The notes under the pieces: model-generated
What the model saw: the letters and a program-made list of their open reading frames with translations, nothing else
The model's database searches: none
Told to the model about the DNA's origin: nothing
Shown here: piece by piece, positions 14,931-23,272 of the stretch
How the letters are laid out: each line of letters begins with the position of its first letter
How positions within the stretch are numbered: the first letter of the stretch is position 1
NCBI GenBank assembly: GCA_937910305.1
Contig: CALEPS010000098.1
Coordinates: forward strand, 1-39,348
From: an uncultured Bacteroidales bacterium
GTDB lineage: Bacteria; Bacteroidota; Bacteroidia; Bacteroidales; Paludibacteraceae
Direction: 5' to 3'
DNA: 39,348 nt
Made by a program: the position numbers and the translations under genes

Positions 14931-16274
14931 ATGATAAAGAAGACAGTAACAGCATTATTGTTAGCCATGAGTTTGGGTGTGCAAGCGCAGGGCGTGATAG
15001 ACGAAGTGATATGGGTCGTAGGCGACGAGGCTATCTTGCGCAGCGAGGTGGAGGAAGAGCGTCTGCGTGCGCAATACGAGGGTCAGACCATCTCCGGCGA
15101 CCCCTATTGCGTCATCCCGGAGCAACTGGCGGTACAGAAATTATTCCTGCACCAGGCCATTATCGACTCCGTGGAAGCAAACGAATCGAGTGTGAGCCAC
15201 CAGGTGGACATGCGTCTGAACTATTACATCAACCAGATCGGTTCGAAAGAGAAGATGGAGGAGTATTTCCGCAAACCGACCACGGAGATCCGCGAGGAGA
15301 TGATGACGACCGTCCGCAACCAGATGATCATCCAGCAGATGCAGCAGAAGCTGACCTCCGATATCAAACCCACTCCGGCAGATATCCGCCGGTATTATAA
15401 CTCCCTGCCGCTGGATTCTCTGCCGATGATGCCGGCACAAGTGGAGGTGCAGATTCTCAGTTTCGAACCTCCTGTACCTGTAGAAGAGACGGAGCGTATC
15501 AAACAGCGTCTGCGCGAGTTTACGGAACGCGTGCAAAACGGGACAGCTGATTTCGGGATGTTGGCCCGTCTCTATTCGGAGGACACGGAGAGCGCCAAGC
15601 GAGGCGGTGAGCTGGGTTTTGTAGGCCGCGGCCAGTTGGTGACCGAGTTTGCGGATGTAGCGTTCAACCTGAACGACCCGAAACGCGTGAGCCGTATCGT
15701 CCAGACCGAATACGGATATCATATCATCCAGTTGATAGAGAAGAAAGGCGAACGCATCAACTGCCGCCATATCCTTCTCCGCCCGCGTATCAGCGCGACG
15801 GACAAGGTGAACGCGATAGAACGGCTGGATTCCATCCGTCAGCTGATAGCATCGGACAGCATTCAGTTCGAGCAGGCGGTGATCCGCTATTCCCAAGACA
15901 AGAACACGGCGATGAATGCAGGTCTGATGATCAACCCGAATACCGGCGGCAGCAAGTTCGAATACCAGGATCTGGCTCCGGAGATAGCGAAACAGATATA
16001 CAGCCTGAACGAAGGCGAGGTGTCGCAGCCGTTCGTGATGATGGACCAGACGAAGAACCGTGAGGTATGCGCTATCGTCCGCGTGAAGAAAAAGACAGAC
16101 GTCCACCGCGCCAACCTGACGGATGATTTCCAGACAATCAAATCGATGCTGGAGCAGAAACTGAGCGGCGAATTTATCCATAACTGGATTCTGAAGAAAC
16201 AGAAGACGACGTACGTACAGATCAGCCCGGAATGGCAAGGGTGCGATTTCGAATACCCGGGATGGATACACTAA
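14931..16274 (+). CDS. SurA-like periplasmic peptidyl-prolyl isomerase/chaperone
   Basis: 447 residues. Signal peptide MIKKTVTALLLAMSLGVQAQ. Residues ~22-165 form a SurA-N type domain (VIDEVIWVVGDEAILRSEVE...). Two parvulin (PpiC) domains follow, at about 170-275 with ARLYSEDTESAKRGGELGFV and at about 282-395 with CRHILLRPR. The second is more diverged: the GG-LG motif is weaker. SurA assists folding of outer-membrane barrel proteins in the periplasm. It fits between the SurA-related lipoprotein and the OstA-like gene (30 bases apart). Length matches the family. Confidence 0.88.
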   Translation: MIKKTVTALLLAMSLGVQAQGVIDEVIWVVGDEAILRSEVEEERLRAQYEGQTISGDPYCVIPEQLAVQKLFLHQAIIDSVEANESSVSHQVDMRLNYYINQIGSKEKMEEYFRKPTTEIREEMMTTVRNQMIIQQMQQKLTSDIKPTPADIRRYYNSLPLDSLPMMPAQVEVQILSFEPPVPVEETERIKQRLREFTERVQNGTADFGMLARLYSEDTESAKRGGELGFVGRGQLVTEFADVAFNLNDPKRVSRIVQTEYGYHIIQLIEKKGERINCRHILLRPRISATDKVNAIERLDSIRQLIASDSIQFEQAVIRYSQDKNTAMNAGLMINPNTGGSKFEYQDLAPEIAKQIYSLNEGEVSQPFVMMDQTKNREVCAIVRVKKKTDVHRANLTDDFQTIKSMLEQKLSGEFIHNWILKKQKTTYVQISPEWQGCDFEYPGWIH

Positions 16275-16320
16275 GGTGAAAAGTGAAAGGTGAAAGGTGA
16301 AAGGTGAAAAGTGAAAGGAG
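16273..16320. repeat. GTGAAAG microsatellite between genes
   Basis: GTGAAAG/GTGAAAA units repeated about six times between the SurA-like and OstA-like genes. The likely GTG start of the next gene (16304) is one of these units. The same type of repeat lies at 17866-17882 and 29027-29055. Confidence 0.7.
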
Positions 16321-17881
16321 ACATAGTGTTATGTTGTTAGGGCTTGTAGTCCTTTCAATTTTCAATTTTCAATTTTCAATTTCCCAGACGATGGTGTATC
16401 TGGAGCGGGCGAACAACCTGCAGTTTGACCAAGAGAGGCTATCGGATGCGCAGATTCTGAAGGGCAATGTCCTCTTCCGCCATGACGAGATGCTGATGTA
16501 TTGCGACAGCGCCTATTTCTACGAGAAGACAAATTCGCTGGATGCTTTCGGTCATGTGCGTTTTGTGCAAGGCGATACGCTGGAGGGTTTCGGCGACAAG
16601 CTGTTTTACGACGGGAACACCAAACTTGCGCGATTACGCCGTCGTGTGAAGCTGATCCACGGCCGCAAAGACGGCAATCCAACGATCCTGACGACGGACA
16701 GTATGAATTACGACCGCGCGGCGGGTATTGCGTATTACTGGACCGGCGGCGAAGTGCAGGACTCGCTCAACACCCTGACATCCCTTCGCGGCAACTACCG
16801 TCCGAACACCAAGCAAGCCGTGTTCAGCGACGGGGTGAAGTTGGTCAACCCGAAGTTCGTGCTGACGAGCGACACGATGCTTTACAACACCGACACCAAG
16901 ATTGCGGATATCATCAGCCCGACAGAAATCATCTACGAGGAAGAGACGGATATCCATTCCTCCCGCGGATGGTACAACACCGATAACGAACAATCCATGC
17001 TGCTTGACCGGTCTGTCGTACACCATTCCGACGGCAGGTTCATGACCGGCGATACGATCTACTACGACAAGCGAATCGGTTTCGGAGAGATACTGGGCAG
17101 AATGGAGATGCGCGACTCTACCCACGAAGCGACCCTCTACGGCGAGTACGGGCAGATGTGGGAGGAGAACAGCCGCGGTTACGCCACCGACAGCGCGCTG
17201 ATGGTGGACTGGTCGGACACCGCGCATATCACGTATATCCACGCGGACACGCTGTTTACGGAGGAGTTGCATTATACCGATTCCGCCTTGCAGGACAGCA
17301 CCTACCGCCGCGTACGCGGACATTACGGCGTACGGGTGTACCGGAACGACGCACAGATGGTGTGCGACTCGATGGTATATCTGGGATCCGACTCCACGAT
17401 GCATCTGTATATCCATCCTATCTGCTGGAACGAGAACCAGCAGATATCGGCGGACAGCATGACGATCTATATCGTCAACGGCGCAGTGGAGCACCTGTAC
17501 GGAGTGGGGAAGGCACTATGCGTGATGGAGGACTCGATCGATTATTACAACCAGATGAGCGGAAAAGAAGTGACAGCCTATATCAAAGACGGAGAGCTGG
17601 ATATCATCGACATGAGCGGCAATGCGCTGACCATCTACTACGCCAAAGAGGACGGCGGCGACTATGTGGGGCTGAATACGACGGAGAGCAGTTTCATCCG
17701 GATGTATATAGAAGACCGGCAGATGCACCATATGCGTTTTACGAAAGAGACGACGGGAGTGCTCTATCCGATGGACCAGATCCCGAGCGGAGGCGACCGT
17801 CTGGCGCTTTTCTTCTGGGCGGCAGAGGTGAGACCCACGGATGCGCAGGATGTGTTCCGGAAGGTGAAAAATGAAAGGTGA
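16304..17881 (+). CDS. OstA/LptA-like LPS-transport family protein
   Basis: 525 residues if started at GTG 16304; ATG at 16331 is an alternative that shortens the charged n-region of the signal peptide. After the signal, the OstA-like N domain appears as repeating beta-strand units (ILKGNVLFRHDEMLMYCDSA, VRFVQGDTLEGFGDKLFYD, ...), typical of the LptA/LptD-N beta-jellyroll that carries LPS across the periplasm. There is no LptD-type barrel, so this resembles the shorter OstA-like proteins of Bacteroidales. The signal-peptide end (LSIFNFQFSIS) is encoded by a TTTTCAA tandem repeat at 16354-16382. Follows the SurA-like gene and precedes a barrel protein. Confidence 0.8.
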   Translation: MKSERRHSVMLLGLVVLSIFNFQFSISQTMVYLERANNLQFDQERLSDAQILKGNVLFRHDEMLMYCDSAYFYEKTNSLDAFGHVRFVQGDTLEGFGDKLFYDGNTKLARLRRRVKLIHGRKDGNPTILTTDSMNYDRAAGIAYYWTGGEVQDSLNTLTSLRGNYRPNTKQAVFSDGVKLVNPKFVLTSDTMLYNTDTKIADIISPTEIIYEEETDIHSSRGWYNTDNEQSMLLDRSVVHHSDGRFMTGDTIYYDKRIGFGEILGRMEMRDSTHEATLYGEYGQMWEENSRGYATDSALMVDWSDTAHITYIHADTLFTEELHYTDSALQDSTYRRVRGHYGVRVYRNDAQMVCDSMVYLGSDSTMHLYIHPICWNENQQISADSMTIYIVNGAVEHLYGVGKALCVMEDSIDYYNQMSGKEVTAYIKDGELDIIDMSGNALTIYYAKEDGGDYVGLNTTESSFIRMYIEDRQMHHMRFTKETTGVLYPMDQIPSGGDRLALFFWAAEVRPTDAQDVFRKVKNER

Positions 17882-17943
17882 AAATTGCGTAGCAATAATC
17901 GTTCGAGCAGAGCGAAATAAGAAAAATGAAAGGAAAAAGATAT

Positions 17944-18681
17944 ATGAAGAAAGTTTTTTTAACAGTGATTTTGGCCTGTGTGGCAGCAGGGGTGTTCGCC
18001 GTTGATCTGCCCAAACAGGGATTCGGTCTGCAGATAGGATGGGCGCAGCCGATATTGCGTCTCAACAGCCCGGATAATCCTTCGTATGCGAAAGACTCGC
18101 TGAGCCATGTGGTGAAGATGAACGGTTTCAAGGTAGGTGTGGTCTATGACGGCAGTATCATTGCCGGTTTCGGAACCTCTATCGGCTTGAACTATACGTT
18201 CGGCGTCTCCAACGGAGGGTGGAAATCAATCAATGCCTCTTACGGCAAATACCCGCAGGGACGCCAGCTGATCACGTATCAGGAGCTGGAACTGTTTGTG
18301 GACTGGCAGTATAAGTTCGAGATAGCCAAAGAGACCTATCTGATGCTCTATACCGGTCCTACCCTCCAGTGCGGTCTGACTTTCGATATGCGTCAGGACA
18401 GGCGGGAAGAGGATCTCTATACGGGCGATATCACCACTACCTATGGTGTCCGAAACAGCGCCTATAAAACAACTGTCAACGACGAGAACCTGCGCCGTCT
18501 GAATGTGACATGGGGCGTGGGTGCCGGATTCCAATACAAGCGTTATTTCCTGCGCGGAGGATATGATTTCGGTCTGCTCAACCCGTATAAGAACCGCGAT
18601 TTCGAGAACGGGAACCATACCCGCGGCCGGCTGGATCAATGGAATATCAAGGTCGGTGTTTATTTATGGTACCAAAATTAA
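17944..18681 (+). CDS. Outer-membrane beta-barrel protein
   Basis: 245 residues from ATG 17944, preceded by AAAGGAAAAAG; an in-frame ATG six codons upstream (17926) lies in spacer repeat sequence. Signal peptide MKKVFLTVILACVAAGVFA. The mature part alternates hydrophobic and polar residues with aromatic girdles (GFGLQIGWAQPILRL, FVDWQYKFEIAKETYLMLYT, RYFLRGGYDFGLLNPY) and ends in an aromatic strand, WNIKVGVYLWYQN, as expected of an outer-membrane barrel with a C-terminal beta signal. It fits the general OmpW/OMP_b-brl type; substrate unknown. Confidence 0.8.
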   Translation: MKKVFLTVILACVAAGVFAVDLPKQGFGLQIGWAQPILRLNSPDNPSYAKDSLSHVVKMNGFKVGVVYDGSIIAGFGTSIGLNYTFGVSNGGWKSINASYGKYPQGRQLITYQELELFVDWQYKFEIAKETYLMLYTGPTLQCGLTFDMRQDRREEDLYTGDITTTYGVRNSAYKTTVNDENLRRLNVTWGVGAGFQYKRYFLRGGYDFGLLNPYKNRDFENGNHTRGRLDQWNIKVGVYLWYQN

Positions 18682-18708
18682 TAATAACCCTACTAGGCGG
18701 AGGCCGCT

Positions 18709-18727
18709 CTTCCCGATTAGCGGGAAG
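18709..18727 (+). terminator. Hairpin between the barrel gene and dnaG
   Basis: CTTCCCG-ATTAG-CGGGAAG, a perfect 7-bp stem, 19 bases before the dnaG start. No T run follows, so it may act on translation or mRNA stability more than termination. Confidence 0.45.
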
Positions 18728-18745
18728 ACGCTCCCGGTATGCAGA

Positions 18746-20722
18746 ATGATTCCGAGAGAAACAATAGATAGGATTTTTGCTGCAGCCAAGATAGAAGAGG
18801 TTGTCAGCGACTATGTAACACTCCGCAAACGCGGGGCGAACCTTATCGGGCTCTGTCCTTTCCATACGGAAAAGACAGGGTCTTTTACTGTCAGTCCCTC
18901 CAAGGGTATATACAAATGTTTCGGCTGCGGAGCCAGCGGACATGCACTCAAGTTCATCATGGAGATAGAGCAGTGTACGTTCGTCGAGGCGGTGAAACAG
19001 CTGGGCAAGAAATATCATATCGAGGTGGAGGAACGCGAGATGACGGCGGAGGAACAGCAGCGGCAGGATAACCGCGAGTCCATGTTCGTAGTCAATGATT
19101 TCGCCAACAAATGGTTTCAGTCCCAGTTATGGGACACGCCGGAGGGACAGGCTATCGGTCTGGGCTATTTCCGCGAACGCGGTCTGCGGGACGATATCAT
19201 CCGCAAGTTCCAGCTCGGCTATTCGCCGGAGAAAGGCAACCCGCTGGCGAAAGCGCTGAAGGAGAAAGGATTCAAGGAGGAGTTTATCGTCAATGATGTA
19301 GATACCAAGATCGGCGTAGGAGTGGTAGGCAAGAGCGAAGACGGACGTCTGTACGACCGTTTCCGCGACCGCGTGATGTTCCCTATCTTCACCGTCAGCG
19401 GCAAACCCGTTGCTTTCGCCGGACGTATTTTGAAGAAGAAAGAGAACGTAGGCAAATACGTCAACTCGCCGGACTCCATCATCTATTCCAAGACCAATGA
19501 GTTGTACGGTCTCTTCCAGGCCAAGCAGGCTATCTCCCGTGCGGACATGTGCTATCTGGTAGAAGGCCAGATGGACGTGATCTCGATGCATCAAAGCGGG
19601 ATAGAGAATGTGGTGGCGAGCGGCGGAACGGCGCTGACGAAGCCGCAGATACGCCTCATTCAGCGGTTCACCTCCAATATCACGGTGCTCTATGACGGCG
19701 ATGCGGCAGGTATTCATGCTGCCCTGCGAGGAATAGACATGTTCCTGGAGGAAGGGTTCAACGTCAATGTGGTGCTGCTGCCGGACGGAGAAGACCCGGA
19801 CAGTTACGCGCAGAACCACGACTCTACGGAGTTTATCCGATATATAGAGGCGAACAAGACTGATTTCATCCGCTTCAAATCCGCCTTGCTCAGCAAGGAT
19901 GCCGGTGACAACCCGCAGAAACGCGCTGCGCTGATAAAGGATATCACGGCTTCCATTGCTATCATCCCGGATATGATCACGCGCCAGGTCTATATCAAAG
20001 ATTGTGCGGAGAGGCTGCATATAGGAGAACAGATACTGACCAATGAAGTGATCAAACTGCGCCGCAAACGGATGGAGGAACACCGTAAGCAGGAAGAGCA
20101 GGCGGCAGAGGCGGAGACCCGGGAACCGGAGAGCACAAGTCCGGAACCGGTAGCAGAGGTGGCGGTCAAACCGGTCCATCCGCAGCGTCCGCAGATAACG
20201 CCAAAGAGCCAACTGGAGAAAAACTATTATAACCTGCTGCAATTATTGGTGCGTTATGGCGAGCGTCCCATAGAGGTAGAAGGGGGGGTGTACAGTATCG
20301 GCGAAGTGATTATCTACACGCTCGAACAAGACGAGATCAAGCCGCCGTATGAAGTGTTCCAGCAGATAATGGACGAGTTCAAACGGCATTGCAAGGACGA
20401 AGGATTCAAGGCGGAGCAGTTCTTCAAGTTCCACCCCGATCCGCTGATAAGCGCTATTGCCATAGATATGATAGCCGAGAAATATCAGTTTGCGTCAGCG
20501 GATTTTGAGGACCGCCTCGGCGAACTGGTGACGCAATTGTTATACGAGATCAAGCTGACGGTGATCAATATCCAGATAGCCGAGTTGGAGGAGGGGCTGA
20601 AGGATGCGCAGGCGAATAATGATATAGACCGTCAGATGCAGATTCTGGCGCATCAGCCGGAGCTTATCAAAGCGCGGAACGAGATCTGCAAGATTCTGGG
20701 GAACAGGGTGATTAGTGTTTAG
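18746..20722 (+). CDS. dnaG: DNA primase DnaG
   Basis: 658 residues from ATG 18746 (MIPRETIDRIFAAAKIEEVV), the conserved primase start; the frame is open further upstream, but that overlaps the barrel gene. The CHC2 zinc finger has Cys37, His40, Cys58 and Cys61 (CPFHTEKTGSF ... YKCFGCGASG). The TOPRIM core has LVEGQMDVI near residue 270 and the metal-binding DGDAAG near 315. The C-terminal part has a low-complexity Glu/Pro linker (residues ~445-480) and then a helical DnaB-interacting region. It makes RNA primers at the replication fork. Full length and intact. Confidence 0.97.
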   Translation: MIPRETIDRIFAAAKIEEVVSDYVTLRKRGANLIGLCPFHTEKTGSFTVSPSKGIYKCFGCGASGHALKFIMEIEQCTFVEAVKQLGKKYHIEVEEREMTAEEQQRQDNRESMFVVNDFANKWFQSQLWDTPEGQAIGLGYFRERGLRDDIIRKFQLGYSPEKGNPLAKALKEKGFKEEFIVNDVDTKIGVGVVGKSEDGRLYDRFRDRVMFPIFTVSGKPVAFAGRILKKKENVGKYVNSPDSIIYSKTNELYGLFQAKQAISRADMCYLVEGQMDVISMHQSGIENVVASGGTALTKPQIRLIQRFTSNITVLYDGDAAGIHAALRGIDMFLEEGFNVNVVLLPDGEDPDSYAQNHDSTEFIRYIEANKTDFIRFKSALLSKDAGDNPQKRAALIKDITASIAIIPDMITRQVYIKDCAERLHIGEQILTNEVIKLRRKRMEEHRKQEEQAAEAETREPESTSPEPVAEVAVKPVHPQRPQITPKSQLEKNYYNLLQLLVRYGERPIEVEGGVYSIGEVIIYTLEQDEIKPPYEVFQQIMDEFKRHCKDEGFKAEQFFKFHPDPLISAIAIDMIAEKYQFASADFEDRLGELVTQLLYEIKLTVINIQIAELEEGLKDAQANNDIDRQMQILAHQPELIKARNEICKILGNRVISV

Positions 20723-20740
20723 TGTTTAGAGGTTAGAGGG

Positions 20741-21520
20741 ATGTTATTCGGTGAGATTGCATACGGGCCTATCCACAGCCGCCGTTTAGGTACGAGCCTG
20801 GGCATGGAGATCATGCCGCTGGAGCATAAGTTATGTACGTTCGATTGCGTCTATTGCGAGTGCGGATGGAACGAAAGAGTGGACCATCCTCTCCTGCCGG
20901 CACGTGAAGAAGTGCGCCAGGCGCTGGAGACGAAATTGAACCAAATAGTAAACGGTACTTGTCCGAATGGTACCGGTCTTGACGTCATCACTTTCTCCGG
21001 CAACGGGGAACCGACGCTCCATCCGGATTTCTTGGGTATCATCCAGGATACCTGCGCTTTGCGGGACCGCTATTGTCCGTCCGCCAAAGTGAGTGTGCTG
21101 TCCAATTCCACCCAACTGGGCAGACAGGATGTGGTGCAGGCCCTGCGGCTGTGCGACAACAGGATTCTCAAACTGGATGCCGGTACGGACGAGATGATGC
21201 GGCGTATCGACCGGCCGGTCAACAGCGGACTGACGGTGGAGAAGATCATAGAATGGCTGTCGGTGTTCAACGGTGATTTTACGCTGCAGACCTGTTTCCT
21301 CCGCGGCTCTCATGACGGAGAGGTCATAGATAACACCACGCCGGAGGAGCTGGAGGCATGGTATCGCGCCGTTGCGCAACTGCGGCCGAAACAGGTCATG
21401 ATCTATGTCATCGACCGCAAGACGCCGGAGGAGCATCTGGAGAAAATCTCCCGCGAGGAGATGGAGCGTATCGCTATGCCGCTGATAAATAAAGGATATG
21501 ATGTTATCATCAGCGCGTAA
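20741..21520 (+). CDS. Radical SAM protein
   Basis: 259 residues. The iron-sulfur motif CTFDCVYC (CxxxCxxC) lies near residue 32, followed by VITFSGNGEPTLHP, a GGE-like SAM-binding motif, and NGDFTLQTCFL. The family resembles the small stand-alone radical SAM proteins (Fe-S oxidoreductase, COG0731-like) of Bacteroidota, several of which are near tRNA-modification enzymes; the substrate cannot be read from sequence. It starts 19 bases after dnaG. Confidence 0.85.
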   Translation: MLFGEIAYGPIHSRRLGTSLGMEIMPLEHKLCTFDCVYCECGWNERVDHPLLPAREEVRQALETKLNQIVNGTCPNGTGLDVITFSGNGEPTLHPDFLGIIQDTCALRDRYCPSAKVSVLSNSTQLGRQDVVQALRLCDNRILKLDAGTDEMMRRIDRPVNSGLTVEKIIEWLSVFNGDFTLQTCFLRGSHDGEVIDNTTPEELEAWYRAVAQLRPKQVMIYVIDRKTPEEHLEKISREEMERIAMPLINKGYDVIISA

Positions 21521-21547
21521 AAAACAGTCATTATTCATTTTTCACTG

Positions 21548-22615
21548 ATGAAGATTCTCGTAGCGCCATTGAATTGGGGACTGGGTCATGCCAGCCGTTG
21601 TGTGCCGCTTGTCCAGCGCTTTTTGGACGAGGGGCACGAAGTGATTCTGGGCGGTGACGGCGAGAGTCTGACCCTGCTGCGGCGGCATTTCCCGAAGCAG
21701 CGGTACGTCTGTCTGGCGTCCCTGAATCTGCGGTACGGCAAAGGCGGGAGTCAGGTGTGGGCGATGGTAAAGGCGTTGCCGAAGATCGCTCTATGGGCAT
21801 ACAAGGACCATGTGATGCTGCAATCTCTCTTGCGCGAAGAAAAGATCGACATGGTCGTCTCCGATAACAGATTCGGGCTCTATACATCTTCCTCCCTTCA
21901 TGGGGGGACTGAGGGGGGCTTTCCCCTCACCATCTATATCACCCATCAGTTGCATATCATGCTGCCGAAAGGCTGGCGGTGGCTGGAACCGCTCGCCGCA
22001 CGCATGCACGCACGTATATACACGCGGTATAATAAGGTGTGGGTGCCGGACTATGAGGAACCGGAAAAGAGCCTGAGCGGCGAATTGGGGCATCCTCAAA
22101 AATCCTTCGTACATCGTACATCGTCCCTTTGTACCTTGTCTTATATCGGTCCCCTGAGCCGCTTTAGTCTTACAGCGCAGCGGTCTAACAGTGAAACGAT
22201 CTTACAGCGCAACGATCCTACAGCGCAGCGGTCTTATGCCACCGTTGCCGTCCTCAGCGGGCTGGAGCCGCAGCGGACGATGTTGGAACGGGAGTTGGTA
22301 CGGCGATACGCTGATGCGGAAGAGAATGTGCTGATCGTCCAGGGATTGTTGAATCGTCCCAATACCCGTATCAAACGCGGTACAATCACCCTCGTCCCGT
22401 ATCTGAGTGATGCCGAATTGGCTGCCGCGCTGAAAGGTGCCAAACATATCATCGTCCGTTCCGGTTATTCCACCATCATGGATCTGGAGGCACTCTCTCT
22501 CCTCCCCTCTATGGGGAGGTCGGGTGGGGCTTCCATTGAGTTTATTCCTACTCCCGGACAGCCGGAACAAGAGTATTTAGCCACTTGGATTAAACAAAAT
22601 AACGCTTTTTTGTAA
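21548..22615 (+). CDS. MurG-like (GT28-type) glycosyltransferase with repeat insertions
   Basis: 355 residues. N-terminal Rossmann start MKILVAPLNWGLGHASRCVP with the GxGHxxR motif of UDP-sugar glycosyltransferases; the C-terminal part has VLIVQGLLNRP..., IIVRSGYSTIMDLEAL and FIPTPGQPEQEYLA, which is the nucleotide-sugar-binding end. It probably transfers a sugar from UDP-GlcNAc or a similar donor at the inner face of the inner membrane. Four segments look like in-frame insertions of repeat DNA: 21887-21928, 22106-22140, 22169-22232 (four 16-bp units) and 22499-22533. The conserved motifs are intact, so the enzyme may still work. Confidence 0.8.
   Translation: MKILVAPLNWGLGHASRCVPLVQRFLDEGHEVILGGDGESLTLLRRHFPKQRYVCLASLNLRYGKGGSQVWAMVKALPKIALWAYKDHVMLQSLLREEKIDMVVSDNRFGLYTSSSLHGGTEGGFPLTIYITHQLHIMLPKGWRWLEPLAARMHARIYTRYNKVWVPDYEEPEKSLSGELGHPQKSFVHRTSSLCTLSYIGPLSRFSLTAQRSNSETILQRNDPTAQRSYATVAVLSGLEPQRTMLERELVRRYADAEENVLIVQGLLNRPNTRIKRGTITLVPYLSDAELAAALKGAKHIIVRSGYSTIMDLEALSLLPSMGRSGGASIEFIPTPGQPEQEYLATWIKQNNAFL
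22169..22232 (+). repeat. 16-bp tandem repeat inside the glycosyltransferase gene
   Basis: Four 16-base units, the first CTTACAGCGCAGCGGT, at 22169, 22185, 22201 and 22217. Sixteen is not a multiple of three, yet with the surrounding bases the frame stays open, so the units encode different residues. Confidence 0.9.
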
Positions 22616-22630
22616 AAAAATGCAAAAATA

Positions 22631-22662
22631 TTTGCGTATTCCAAAAAAAAGCAGTACTTTTG
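22631..22662 (+). promoter_or_regulatory. Promoter of tRNA-Glu
   Basis: TTTG (22631-22634), 20 bases, TACTTTTG (22655-22662), with an A8-GCAG spacer end. It starts 29 bases before the tRNA. Confidence 0.82.
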
Positions 22663-22690
22663 CACGCTTTTTCCCTGTAAGGGATAGCGA

Positions 22691-22762
22691 GGTGCCATCG
22701 TATAACGGTTAGTACTCAAGATTTTCATTCTTGCAATAGGGGTTCGATTCCCCTTGGCACTA
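22691..22762 (+). tRNA. tRNA-Glu (UUC)
   Basis: 72 bases. Acceptor arm GGTGCCA pairs with TGGCACT; anticodon arm CAAGA-TTTTCAT-TCTTG gives anticodon TTC; T arm AGGGG-TTCGATT-CCCCT. The CCA end is not encoded. It lies upstream of rpsT and may share its transcript. Confidence 0.95.
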
Positions 22763-22880
22763 CAAGACCTTCCCTAAAGTCACGTCCCGAGGCTTTTCCT
22801 CTCATCGCCAAGGGATATTACTAAACCGCCGGGGCTGAAGGCTGATAGCCGGAAGCTGAAGGCAAAAACAAACAACAAAG

Positions 22881-23135
22881 ATGGCAAATCATAAAAGCTC
22901 TTTGAAGCGTATCCGCCAAACGGCAGCACGCAAGGCACACAATCATTATTATGCAAAAACCGCACGTAATGCTGTGCGTGACTTGCGCAAGACTACCGAC
23001 AAAGCTGCTGCAGCTGCTGCTCTGCCTAAGGTTAGCTCGATGCTCGATAAACTGGCTAAGCGCCACATTATCCATGTAAACAAAGCCGCTAATCTCAAAT
23101 CCAAATTGGCTCGCTTTGTAAACAAAATGGCGTAA
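22881..23135 (+). CDS. rpsT: 30S ribosomal protein S20
   Basis: 84 residues, MANHKSSLKRIRQTAARKAH..., the canonical S20 sequence: basic, helical, ending LKSKLARFVNKMA. It binds 16S rRNA in the small subunit. There is no separate promoter between the tRNA and this gene, so it is probably co-transcribed with tRNA-Glu. A strong terminator follows at 23161-23192. Confidence 0.97.
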   Translation: MANHKSSLKRIRQTAARKAHNHYYAKTARNAVRDLRKTTDKAAAAAALPKVSSMLDKLAKRHIIHVNKAANLKSKLARFVNKMA

Positions 23136-23160
23136 TTCAGGAAACGCAAACAGGTCAATG

Positions 23161-23192
23161 GAAGAATCACGACAGTGGTTCTTCTTTTTTTT
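23161..23192 (+). terminator. Terminator of rpsT
   Basis: GAAGAATCAC-GACA-GTGGTTCTTC, a 10-bp stem with a G-T pair, followed by T8 (23185-23192). Confidence 0.88.
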
Positions 23193-23214
23193 GTCCTATA
23201 AAAATGCACGAATA

Positions 23215-23246
23215 TTTGTGTGTTTCAAAAAAAAGTAGTACCTTTG
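23215..23246 (+). promoter_or_regulatory. Promoter of the AraC regulator
   Basis: TTTG (23215-23218), 20 bases, TACCTTTG (23239-23246), with an A8-GTAG spacer end. Its position shows that an in-frame ATG at 23204 cannot be the start. Confidence 0.82.
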
Positions 23247-23272
23247 CACCGAATTTTAATACTTTTATTAAG

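Noticed and set aside
23204..23272. Upstream ATG for the AraC gene
   Set aside because: It precedes the TACCTTTG promoter, so the transcript would not include it.
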